Assembly: GCA_017416325.1 (NCBI GenBank)
Contig: JAFQCV010000001.1
Coordinates: 1-49,469 of the forward strand
Length of the DNA stretch: 49,469 bases
Source of the DNA: Oscillospiraceae bacterium
Lineage (GTDB): Bacteria > Bacillota > Clostridia > Oscillospirales > Oscillospiraceae
Direction: 5' to 3'
The notes beneath the pieces were generated by a model. That model was not told the origin of the DNA. It saw only the letters and a list, made by a program, of their open reading frames with translations, and did not search any database. Position numbers and translations under genes: made by a program. Below, one piece after another: positions 41,862 to 49,469 of the stretch (position 1 is its first letter; each line of letters starts with the position of its first letter).

Positions 41862-41883
41862 TTTGACCCATGTTTTGACCCAT
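41862..41883 (+). repeat. Arm-type direct repeats, right end
   Basis: Same tandem pair of TTTGACCCAT units as at 24325-24346, 115 bp inside attR. Similarity extends a little beyond: CAGTGGAC follows both copies at about the same distance. Confidence 0.7.
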
Positions 41884-41997
41884 ACGGGATCAGCACGCAG
41901 TGGACGGGGCAGATTTCAGTGGACTGCCGGAGGTGGCAAACTCCTCGGAAAGGCTCCAAACTGGCGATTATTTGCGTAGAAAGTTATGCAAACCGCA

Positions 41998-42045
41998 GCT
42001 CATAACCCGGAGGTCGTAGGTTCGAGTCCTGCCTCCGCAACCATA
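41998..42045 (+). repeat. attR: 48-bp direct repeat of tRNA-fMet 3' end
   Basis: Identical to 24184-24231. It contains no 5' half, so it is not a functional tRNA. It marks the right end of the element. Confidence 0.92.
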
Positions 42046-42091
42046 TCGAGTGTTCATAACGGATTTGACCGTTGTGGACACTCGATTTTTT
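42045..42091 (+). terminator. Probable original tRNA-fMet terminator
   Basis: ATCGAGTGT pairs with ACACTCGAT and inside it AACGG pairs with CCGTT, followed by a six-T run. It abuts attR exactly where the uninterrupted tRNA gene would end. Confidence 0.8.
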
Positions 42092-42149
42092 CTGTCCACG
42101 CCTTTTACAGTGAAGAAACCGTAGGTTTGGGTGCTTTTTTGCTAATATG

Positions 42150-42178
42150 TTGCATCTACCAGATTTATTTGCTATAAT
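42150..42178 (+). promoter_or_regulatory. Promoter of the candidate retron
   Basis: TTGCAT (42150-42155), 17-base spacer, perfect TATAAT (42173-42178). Transcription would start near 42185, just before the predicted structured RNA. Confidence 0.75.
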
Positions 42179-42185
42179 ATGAATG

Positions 42186-42435
42186 TCAGTATGAGCAGTC
42201 AGATTAGACTTCGATTGGTTCACGGAAACGTGGGCGGCATCGTATCACTAGATATGGATGCTCTTGTTTGCGGCACATGTCTCCCCTGTATACTTGTCAT
42301 GTACAAACATCCCGACACCGATATTCGGAAATAAATCGAGATGTATGTGTGTCAGTATGTGAAGCATATAGTGTCGGAACGAAATAGACAGAACAGACTA
42401 AATCAATTATGTTTGGGAAGTCGGATTTGTGCTGG
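42186..42435 (+). ncRNA. Candidate retron msr-msd RNA
   Basis: Noncoding stretch between a consensus promoter and the retron protein genes. Complementary ends are present: AGCA and CAGATTAGACTTC (42194-42212) pair with GAAGTCGGATTTG and TGCT (42417-42433), 16 of 17 positions with two G-U pairs and a 2-base bulge, like a1/a2. Inside are CACG-GAAA-CGTG (42221-42232), GCATC...GATGC (42237-42261) and a long stem ACAAACATCCCGA/TCGAGATGTATGT (42303-42348, 11 of 13 pairs). The first two fit an msr and the last an msd. The branch guanosine cannot be fixed from sequence; exact ends are inferred. Confidence 0.65.
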
Positions 42436-42465
42436 TGTGAAAATGTGATATAAGGCTGCATAGTT

Positions 42466-42528
42466 CCTTTGTTATTGGCGGATTGGGAAGTCCCCTCAGC
42501 TGCAGATGAGGGCCAATAATAACAAAGG
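42466..42528 (+). promoter_or_regulatory. Hairpin masking the ribosome site of the retron small protein
   Basis: CCTTTGTTATT (42466-42476) pairs perfectly with AATAACAAAGG (42518-42528), extended by GGC/GCC and an inner CCTCA/TGAGG stem. Its 3' arm contains the first Gs of the AAAGGAGGTGAG ribosome site, so folding would reduce translation of the small protein. Confidence 0.6.
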
Positions 42529-42538
42529 AGGTGAGTTC

Positions 42539-42757
42539 GTGAAAAAGGCGGACAACCCTGTCGTCATTATCAATGGCGATAACAACGAGGTGGAAGTGAA
42601 TGTTACCATTACTGAAACTTCCTCCAATACCCCTGCTGCAACTGTAATTGCCATTGGTGCTTTTGCAGGAGCAGCCGTACTGGCTGTATCACTTTGCTGT
42701 CCTGAATTACTTGCTGATTTTGTCCGTTGGATTATCAGCATTGTAGTTGGCGGCTAA
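42539..42757 (+). CDS. Small membrane protein, candidate retron effector
   Basis: 72 residues from GTG at 42539, which has a near-perfect AAAGGAGGTGAG 5 bases upstream. The N-terminal part is polar (DNPVVIINGDNNEVEVNVTIT), then a hydrophobic helix (AATVIAIGAFAGAAVLAVSL, about 33-54), a short turn with two cysteines and proline, and a second amphipathic or membrane segment (LLADFVRWIISIVVGG). It lies between the candidate ncRNA and the RT, where retron effectors are often encoded. I do not recognise the family. Membrane-disrupting effectors are known in other retrons, so a toxin role is plausible but inferred. Confidence 0.65.
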   Translation: MKKADNPVVIINGDNNEVEVNVTITETSSNTPAATVIAIGAFAGAAVLAVSLCCPELLADFVRWIISIVVGG

Positions 42758-42794
42758 CACCAGCACATTTTTTATGAATTGAGGTGTTACATCT

Positions 42795-43769
42795 TTGAAA
42801 TATTCAGATTGTCCACTCTACGGACTACAATCAAAAAAGATGCTGAAGCGCCTATTACATATAGAGGACAGCAAATTTACAAAGCAAGATTACATTGCCG
42901 CTCTTGTTTCTCCCTATATCGATAAAACAGGAAAACCACGGTTAATTGAACCGCCGCATAAAGATCTAAAAACAATTCAGAAACGATTGAAAAATCTATT
43001 GGGCACAATAGTTGTACCCAACAACGTTTTTTCGGGTATCAAAGGGCGTTCTTATGCGGACAATGCAAAAATGCATGCCGGTAGTCATAGTCGAAACCTA
43101 TTTAAGATTGATTTGACAGCCTTTTTTCCATCTATTAGTAGAGAAACAGTTTATAACTTTTTCTATCACGACATGACTTGCTCGTCAGATGTTGCAGAGA
43201 TATTAACAAATTTAACAACCATCGATCTAGAAAAGGCAAGAATACATGAACGCAATGAGGTGTTGCTTTTCCTTGAATCAAAGAAAGTATCCTGCCATAA
43301 TCATTTGATTTCTGGTGCTCCTACCAGCCAAATCATGTCTTACTTGGTCAATCACCATATGTTTGATGAAATGCAAATCGTTGCGGACAACAACCATGCA
43401 ATAATGACGGTATATGTTGATGATGTTACTTTTTCCAGCGAATACCGACTTTCTCATAAATTTAAAGAACAAATTCTGTCTATTGTTAGAAAATATGGAT
43501 ACCAAATTTCCAGACCGAAAGTAAAGTACTATACAAAACTGTATCCCAAATTAGTAACGGGCGTTGTAATAGACTCATCGGGATCACCAATTATAAAGAA
43601 TGCCATGCGAGAAAAGATCATTAATGAACATAGGCACTTGAGAGAGTTTCCTGATGATAAAAGTAGCCGTCAGCGTTTGTGTGGTCTGCTGACAGCAGCT
43701 CGCCAGGTAGATCCGCATACTTTTCCTACTATTTATAAATTTGCGTTTTCTTCTCCGGATCATGAGTAA
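42795..43769 (+). CDS. Retron-type reverse transcriptase
   Basis: 324-residue RT, a typical retron length. The retron-specific NAxxH motif is present as N90-A-K-M-H94, the catalytic box is YVDD (207-210), the first catalytic Asp is D106 in FKIDLTAFFPSI, and the retron VTG motif is at 254-256. GAPTSQ (174-179) precedes the palm. There is no maturase or endonuclease domain, so it is not a group II intron RT. TTG at 42795 has GAGGTG 8 bases upstream. It would copy the upstream RNA into msDNA and complex with the small protein. Confidence 0.9.
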   Translation: MKYSDCPLYGLQSKKMLKRLLHIEDSKFTKQDYIAALVSPYIDKTGKPRLIEPPHKDLKTIQKRLKNLLGTIVVPNNVFSGIKGRSYADNAKMHAGSHSRNLFKIDLTAFFPSISRETVYNFFYHDMTCSSDVAEILTNLTTIDLEKARIHERNEVLLFLESKKVSCHNHLISGAPTSQIMSYLVNHHMFDEMQIVADNNHAIMTVYVDDVTFSSEYRLSHKFKEQILSIVRKYGYQISRPKVKYYTKLYPKLVTGVVIDSSGSPIIKNAMREKIINEHRHLREFPDDKSSRQRLCGLLTAARQVDPHTFPTIYKFAFSSPDHE

Positions 43770-43780
43770 TCGTGCATGTT

Positions 43781-43811
43781 ATGAGCAGGCTTGTAGGGGC
43801 CTGCTCATTTT

Positions 43812-43812
<1 letters not shown>
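43781..43812. terminator. Terminator between RT and recombinase
   Basis: ATGAGCAGGC pairs with GCCTGCTCAT (10 bp, 8-base loop) followed by TTTTT. It lies between the convergent RT and serine recombinase genes. Confidence 0.82.
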
Positions 43813-45509
<1,697 letters not shown>

Positions 45510-45743
45510 TTAGGTTTCCTCCTTTCCGGCAGTCGAACACACATATTCCGCTGCCATTGTATCATCCGTGCTTTCTAAAGACAAAGGTACGGTGTCACCG
45601 GATACGATCCGCTTGAATCGGTCATGGATAGTAGTGCTTGTGGCTACTTTACTACTCTGAAAAGAGGAACCTACAATATAGCGGACACCGTTGACCGTAT
45701 ATTCCTGCTCACCGAATCTTTCTACAAGAAAAATATGTTTCAT
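45510..45743 (-). CDS. Small conserved protein upstream of the serine recombinase
   Basis: 77 residues: MKHIFLVERFGEQEYTVNGVRYIVGSSFQSSKVATSTTIHDRFKRIVSGD... No recognised domain; it resembles short proteins that accompany TnpX-type recombinases. The second of two close ATGs (45743) is chosen, as AAGGAGG is then 7 bases away. Its stop is immediately followed by the recombinase ATG, implying coupling. Confidence 0.6.
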   Translation of the reverse strand: MKHIFLVERFGEQEYTVNGVRYIVGSSFQSSKVATSTTIHDRFKRIVSGDTVPLSLESTDDTMAAEYVCSTAGKEET

Positions 45744-45755
45744 GTTCATTCCTCC

Positions 45756-46640
45756 TTACCGGGCATCCTTAGATCTGGCTCGCTGCTTTCGTAGTAGTTC
45801 CAGACCTTTCATAATATCGTTTGTCATTTGGATGGTGGTATAATTCTGCGGAAAAAAGCGGCGGATATCATTTACCTTCAATACGATTTTCTCCTGCTGA
45901 TTTGCCTTGGGTTGACGCAGAATGGCGAAGATCATATCCATGTTCAGCGTCTTTTGCAGACTGGCTTGCTTGAGCTGAATTGCCTGGGTTAAAGAGGGCG
46001 TGCAATCCTCACTTTCCATAGTTTCCAGCAAACCCTTCTGCTCGGTTTCTGTAAGGTAAGACAACTCTACTGCCGGGGTAAGGGAGATCCTTCCCTCGTC
46101 CACCTTTTCCAGAATGCCGGGGATCAAATTGGTAAGGCGGATGTAGCGTTTCACTTGAGATGCACTGTCATCGCTGGATAGTGTTGCAGCGGTTAACTTT
46201 GGTCCAACTTGGTCCGAAGTTAAATCAGTTCTCTTTCCTTGCTTGCTGAGAGCATCCATTTTCAGCTTGTACGCGAATGCTTTCTCGCTGGGCAAAATGC
46301 GTTCTCTGTGGAGGTTGCTGTCAACCAAAGCGATAGCTGCCGCATCCCGGTCAATGGCATAGACTAAGGCAGGAACCGTTTGGATTCCTGCCCTTCTGCA
46401 TGCGTGCAATCTCCGATGTCCGGAGATCACCTCATATTCTCCATTCTCCAATGGACGGACCACCAAGGGTGTCAAAACGCCCTGCGCTTGGATGCTCTGT
46501 GTGAGCTGTTCCATATCCTCGTCATCCTGCACCTTAAAGGGATGAGCCGGGAATGGATGCAGCTTGGCAGTAGATATCTGCACAATGCTTGGTGCTTCTT
46601 TTGCTACCAGTTGGTCTAGCAACATATCAATGTTATTCAT
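45756..46640 (-). CDS. ParB/Spo0J-family partition-like protein
   Basis: 294 residues. The ParB N-terminal domain is clear: LHPFPAHPFKV, LTQSIQAQGVLTPLVVRPL and the nucleotide-binding GHRRLHA (74-80), then NLHRERILPSEKAFAYKLK and a helix-turn-helix region (SASQVKRYIRLTNLIPGILEKVDEGRISLTPAVELS). It is a lone ParB with no ParA nearby, as common in integrative elements where it may regulate or stabilise. AAAGGAG precedes the start. Confidence 0.9.
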   Translation of the reverse strand: MNNIDMLLDQLVAKEAPSIVQISTAKLHPFPAHPFKVQDDEDMEQLTQSIQAQGVLTPLVVRPLENGEYEVISGHRRLHACRRAGIQTVPALVYAIDRDAAAIALVDSNLHRERILPSEKAFAYKLKMDALSKQGKRTDLTSDQVGPKLTAATLSSDDSASQVKRYIRLTNLIPGILEKVDEGRISLTPAVELSYLTETEQKGLLETMESEDCTPSLTQAIQLKQASLQKTLNMDMIFAILRQPKANQQEKIVLKVNDIRRFFPQNYTTIQMTNDIMKGLELLRKQRARSKDAR

Positions 46641-46661
46641 GTTCTTTCTCCTTTCGTTGCA

Positions 46662-46973
46662 TTAAATGTACTGGGAAACGATCAGTTTTTCTACTTCTCT
46701 CAGATCGTCAATCGCCTTGCAAAGATCCGGGATGTTCAAAATCCCTTTTGCATTGGCGATCATTAAGATCTGGTCTATGTTGTTTCCTACACGGCGGATC
46801 TCCCAAATCAGTTTGTACAGATCAGCCGGTGGCAGTTCCTTTATCTGGACCTCTTGGATTGCCTTTCGAATGAAGGCCTCCCGCGAACGGGAGCTGCGTT
46901 TTGCCTTCTGTTCGAAGGCTTCAAATTCCTTGTCATTCAGATAGAAAACAACACGGTGATTTCTTGTTCTCAT
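46662..46973 (-). CDS. MobC-like relaxosome protein
   Basis: 103 residues. KRIVF-like start (RNHRVVFYLNDKEFEAFEQKAKRS), then SREAFIRKAI and LIWEIRRVGNNIDQILMIAN match the MobC family, which helps relaxase open oriT. AAAGGAGAG precedes the ATG. It heads the four-gene minus-strand operon. No relaxase is in the window. Confidence 0.85.
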   Translation of the reverse strand: MRTRNHRVVFYLNDKEFEAFEQKAKRSSRSREAFIRKAIQEVQIKELPPADLYKLIWEIRRVGNNIDQILMIANAKGILNIPDLCKAIDDLREVEKLIVSQYI

Positions 46974-47030
46974 AATTACTCTCCTTTCTTTTATAGCGGG
47001 GTATCAGGGGTGCAAAACCCCGGACGAGCT

Positions 47031-47157
47031 GGATTGCTGTAGCAAATCCGTTGCTTGTAAAGGTAATGCCGCATACAAGCTGCGCCTGCTGTAGCAGGTG
47101 CGATGCTTGCAGAGACAATACCGGAAAGCGAATTTGGATATCCAAATTCAGTGCTTG
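47031..47157. repeat. Array of three hairpins with TGCTTG motifs upstream of mobC
   Basis: Three different palindromes recur at about 50-base spacing: GGATT...AATCC (47031-47049), CCTGC-TGTA-GCAGG with flanking pairs (47081-47102) and GAATTTGG...CCAAATTC (47130-47149). Each is followed after 2-4 bases by TGCTTG (47052, 47104, 47152). The position, between mobC and DUF6076, fits oriT, a centromere-like ParB site or recombinase sites; which one cannot be told. Confidence 0.55.
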
Positions 47158-47234
47158 CCAAGGCTGCATCATTTTTTCTGCAGGCTTCAAGGTCTTTCGC
47201 TGCCTCGATATTTCCACGGCGTTACCGCCGGTTG

Positions 47235-47308
47235 GTGCGCATTATGCGGCACTTCTCCCCGGCAGAGGTATCTTCATCCTTGTCTGCTCATTCAGTTGTC
47301 AAGGTGCA
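47235..47308 (+). promoter_or_regulatory. Conserved divergent intergenic element, copy 2
   Basis: Hairpin GTGC-GCA/TGC-GCAC (47235-47252) and TCATTCAGTTGTCAAGGTGC (47288-47307), matching the arrangement at 32045-32116. Again it lies upstream of a DUF6076 gene. Confidence 0.55.
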
Positions 47309-47355
47309 GTTACAGCTCCGCAAATCATCCCGGTAACCTCCTTCCTGGTTGGAAG

Positions 47356-47384
47356 TTTACTTTGAGAGATTGTTGTGCTATAAT
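47356..47384 (+). promoter_or_regulatory. Predicted promoter of second DUF6076 gene
   Basis: TTTACT (47356-47361), 17-base spacer, TATAAT (47379-47384), about 130 bases before the start codon. Confidence 0.55.
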
Positions 47385-47512
47385 GGCGACAATAGGAATT
47401 TGAGATTTCTGTTGTCGCTTTCTTAATGTTAGCAATCTCTGTTTTTGGTTTGTATGGCGAACAGATAAAATCTATTTTAGGAATAGCTATTGTCGAATAG
47501 GTGGGGCAAAAA

Positions 47513-48583
47513 ATGAGAGAACTTATTAAAGACCGTCCCCTTGCTTATGGCTTCATTGAGGACGGAAATCTGCACAGCTTGATCAAGTGGCCGTTCACAG
47601 AAGAAGTATCTGTGTTTCAGCCGGTTGGCAAAAGTCTAGTTGACTTCATCCGGTTTGATCGGGACTTTATGACATCTGTATTTGAGATTCTGTTGGTCCG
47701 CTATATGCAGGCCAAAGAGCATAAGAACGACTATAATTTCATCGCTGCTGTCCTTTGGGAAGTTGCGATGAAACACAGCTTGATCGGCACTAACAACTAT
47801 CTAACCGTTTATGTGCTCTCCTACATTCACCTGCTGTTGGAGGGTGAGGTTGATCCCCGGATCTTGGTTGGTGAAAAGGCTGATGTACTTACCAAATACA
47901 TTCAGAGCTTAGATTTAGGCGATCCCCAAGACGACTCTTTCTTTGCCAAGCAGGAACTGACCGGGCTGTATATGGATCTCATTGAGGAACGGCAGTTGAA
48001 TGTAGAAGCTACCCTTTCCCTGGTGTTGGAGCAACGGGAGATTGACGGATTGACACCCATTCAGCGGTATTACGAACTGGAACAGACCGATGAAGAATTC
48101 CGAAAATACTGGCACTCCGATTTCGTTATGAAGCTGGGTAAAAAGGCTGACGGTTACGATGTGCAGCACTTTGCGGTATTGGAGAACATCGACGATATGC
48201 TGCGTTTTGAGTTGGTGCAGACATTGGTGCAAGGTATCGGCTTCAAGCGGTGCAAGAACTGCGGTATGCTGTTTGTTCCCTCTGGACGATCCGACACGCT
48301 GTACTGTGACTTCATTGCAGATGGAGAAGAATACTCCTGCAGGAAGATCGGCGCTAACCGGCAGGCGAAAGAAAAAGTCGCCAAAGACCCGGTGCTCCAG
48401 GAGCATCGCAGGGCCTATCAGCGACTGAATAAGCGGAAAGAGTTTGGATATATGGAAGAAGCGGAGTTTAAGGCCTGGGCAAAGGAAGCCGCCCTCCTCC
48501 GCAAACAATGCCAGGAAGGTACGATTACCTTCGATGAATATAAAGCTTGGTTGGATGAAACCAGTTTGCAGGATAAAAAGTAA
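47513..48583 (+). CDS. DUF6076 domain protein, second member
   Basis: 356 residues. The zinc-finger-like signature RCKNCGMLFVPSGRSDTLYCDF...EYSCRKIG parallels that of the protein at 32231. The N-terminal helical region and the C-terminal charged coiled region are similar in layout but diverged in sequence. ATG at 47513 follows AGGTGGGG; a GTG at 47501 is inside that ribosome site. Function unknown; both members sit next to mobilisation operons. Confidence 0.72.
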   Translation: MRELIKDRPLAYGFIEDGNLHSLIKWPFTEEVSVFQPVGKSLVDFIRFDRDFMTSVFEILLVRYMQAKEHKNDYNFIAAVLWEVAMKHSLIGTNNYLTVYVLSYIHLLLEGEVDPRILVGEKADVLTKYIQSLDLGDPQDDSFFAKQELTGLYMDLIEERQLNVEATLSLVLEQREIDGLTPIQRYYELEQTDEEFRKYWHSDFVMKLGKKADGYDVQHFAVLENIDDMLRFELVQTLVQGIGFKRCKNCGMLFVPSGRSDTLYCDFIADGEEYSCRKIGANRQAKEKVAKDPVLQEHRRAYQRLNKRKEFGYMEEAEFKAWAKEAALLRKQCQEGTITFDEYKAWLDETSLQDKK

Positions 48584-48650
48584 GGCGTTTTTGTTTGATA
48601 ACTATTTAGAAACAAGCAAAATACGCCAAAAGATAAACAGAATAATTAAG

Positions 48651-48684
48651 GGAGGTTTCGCTTACATTTTGGTGCGAAACCTCC
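48651..48684 (+). terminator. Hairpin after second DUF6076 gene
   Basis: GGAGGTTTCGC pairs with GCGAAACCTCC (11 bp perfect). The T-run is poor. The gap 48584-48815 shows no gene. Confidence 0.55.
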
Positions 48685-48782
48685 TTCAAATAGTTAGTAC
48701 TGTAGGAACCCAAACAATACCTTACGCAGAGGGATTTTCACTATTATATCAAAAGTTTATGCCTTTTTTATAAGAAAGCAAA

Positions 48783-48807
48783 GGCGCCGCATTTCTGCGA
48801 CGCCTTA
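48783..48807 (-). terminator. Terminator of the CPBP protease gene
   Basis: GGCG-CGCA pairs with TGCG-CGCC around TTTC with one mismatch; on the minus strand the stem is followed by TTTGCTTTCTT. It lies 9 bases past the protease stop. Confidence 0.65.
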
Positions 48808-48815
48808 TAATAACA

Positions 48816-49469
48816 TTACAACGGTATCACATTGGCAAGAATCAGCGCCACACAGCCGACAAGCAAAAGAATCATGCCAACATTCACATAAACAATCTTA
48901 AAACAACTTTCCTTAGGCAGTTCCAATTCCGCAGGCGCAAAGGATACTCTGCGCTTATTGATGCACAGCAGGACAAGACCTGTAATGGCAAGTCCAATCA
49001 GCACCAGCACATAGGCACCGAAACCAATCAGCCACGGCATGATGGATTCCAATGCGGCCATATCCAGCGTTTCCATGGTACCCAGAACAGCGATTTTCTC
49101 CAGGAAGAACGGTCCAGCCACGCTGCCAATGAAGTTGATTAGCATATGAAGACTGATGCTGTACCGAAGCTTTCCGGTTTTCAGATACACATAGCCAAAG
49201 ACAAGGCCCAATGCAAAGGCATAGAAAAGCTGAGACAGATTTCCGTGGAACAGACCGAACATCAGTGCAGAAGTAATGACCGCCATTTTTTCTCCGTAGA
49301 CATGCATACGGTCAATCAGCTGCTTGCGGAAGATATACTCTTCAATCACAGGTGCCAGAATCACCATAAACAGAATCTTGGGAAGTAGCGCATTGTCTGT
49401 GGCATAGCTCAAGATTGGATTGCCTGCAGAGATTCCGGGTAACAACTGCAGCAGCGCCGTGATGATCGT
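48816..49469 (-). CDS. CPBP family intramembrane metalloprotease (5' end outside window)
   Basis: At least 217 residues; the frame stays open to the window edge, so the N-terminus is missing. The CAAX/Abi-type motifs are visible: EEYIFR (first two Glu and Arg), FGLFHGN with the catalytic His, and SLHMLINF. Several membrane helices are present, with two more near the C-terminus. Members process prenylated or membrane proteins, or give bacteriocin self-immunity. No bacteriocin gene is visible here. It may be resident chromosome to the right of the second module. Confidence 0.85.
   Translation of the reverse strand, partial: TIITALLQLLPGISAGNPILSYATDNALLPKILFMVILAPVIEEYIFRKQLIDRMHVYGEKMAVITSALMFGLFHGNLSQLFYAFALGLVFGYVYLKTGKLRYSISLHMLINFIGSVAGPFFLEKIAVLGTMETLDMAALESIMPWLIGFGAYVLVLIGLAITGLVLLCINKRRVSFAPAELELPKESCFKIVYVNVGMILLLVGCVALILANVIPL

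Larger units (their letters stand above)
24184..42045. mobile_element. Integrative mobilisable element in tRNA-fMet (about 17.8 kb)
   Basis: Bounded by 48-bp direct repeats of the tRNA 3' end. It contains a tyrosine integrase, a MobP-like relaxase and accessory protein, an initiator-like HTH protein, two excisionase-like HTH proteins, a DUF6076 protein, a defence cluster and glgB/TetR cargo. No type IV secretion genes are visible, so it is probably mobilised by another element. The integrase lies 3.2 kb inside the left end and not next to the attachment site, because glgB-TetR lies between. Repeats resembling integrase arm sites lie about 100 bp inside both ends. Confidence 0.9.

Noticed and set aside
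41569-41883. Short minus-strand frame reading MGQNMGQ
   Set aside because: It is produced by the GACCCAT arm-type repeats; no ribosome site or domain.
41998-42045. Second tRNA-Met gene
   Set aside because: Only the 3' half is present; there is no acceptor 5' strand or D arm, so it is the attR repeat.
42795-43769. Group II intron reverse transcriptase
   Set aside because: No maturase or HNH domain, no intron RNA structure seen, and NAxxH and VTG motifs point to a retron.

Overview
The window looks like chromosome of an endospore-forming, Gram-positive gut-type Clostridia (Oscillospiraceae/Ruminococcaceae-like; inferred). Support: an uninterrupted sporulation sigma factor gene of the SigK type, a very large secreted surface protein ending in a sortase-like signal (PNTGD, hydrophobic stretch, basic tail), strong AGGAGG ribosome sites, frequent TTG/GTG starts, and Clostridia-type mobile modules. 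No database search was possible; family names come from reading motifs.

Left part (1-24.2 kb) is mostly core genome: tldD-tldE (peptide maturation protease pair), gdhA, an AT-rich two-gene polysaccharide O-acylation cassette (MBOAT + DHHW), three dTDP-rhamnose genes (rfbA-rfbD-rfbC; rfbB is not here), an 11.2 kb gene for a 3723-residue modular surface protein with a BNR/sialidase-like region, sigK, a PHP-type histidinol phosphatase and a DUF1893 gene. Terminators and promoters are unusually readable here.

At 24154-24229 lies an initiator tRNA (fMet). Its 3' 48 bp is repeated at 41998-42045, so 24.2-42.0 kb is an integrated element of about 17.8 kb. It carries a tyrosine integrase, a MobP-like relaxase with an accessory protein, an initiator-like HTH protein, two excisionase-like HTH proteins, a DUF6076 protein, glycogen branching enzyme (glgB) with a TetR regulator as unusual cargo, and a tight defence cluster: HTH - type IIG restriction/methylase - N6-adenine methylase - Shedu-like nuclease - HNH-like protein. 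Direct repeats resembling integrase arm sites sit about 100 bp inside each end, and four copies of an AT-rich 25-bp repeat separate the internal modules.

Immediately outside the right attachment site (42.1-43.8 kb) is a previously unlabelled candidate retron: a consensus promoter, a predicted structured RNA of about 250 nt with complementary ends, a 72-residue membrane protein, and a reverse transcriptase with the retron hallmarks NAxxH, YVDD and VTG. This is the most interesting system in the window. It is followed by a second mobilisation module (MobC, ParB, small protein, large serine recombinase) and another DUF6076 gene. The window closes inside a CPBP membrane protease gene.
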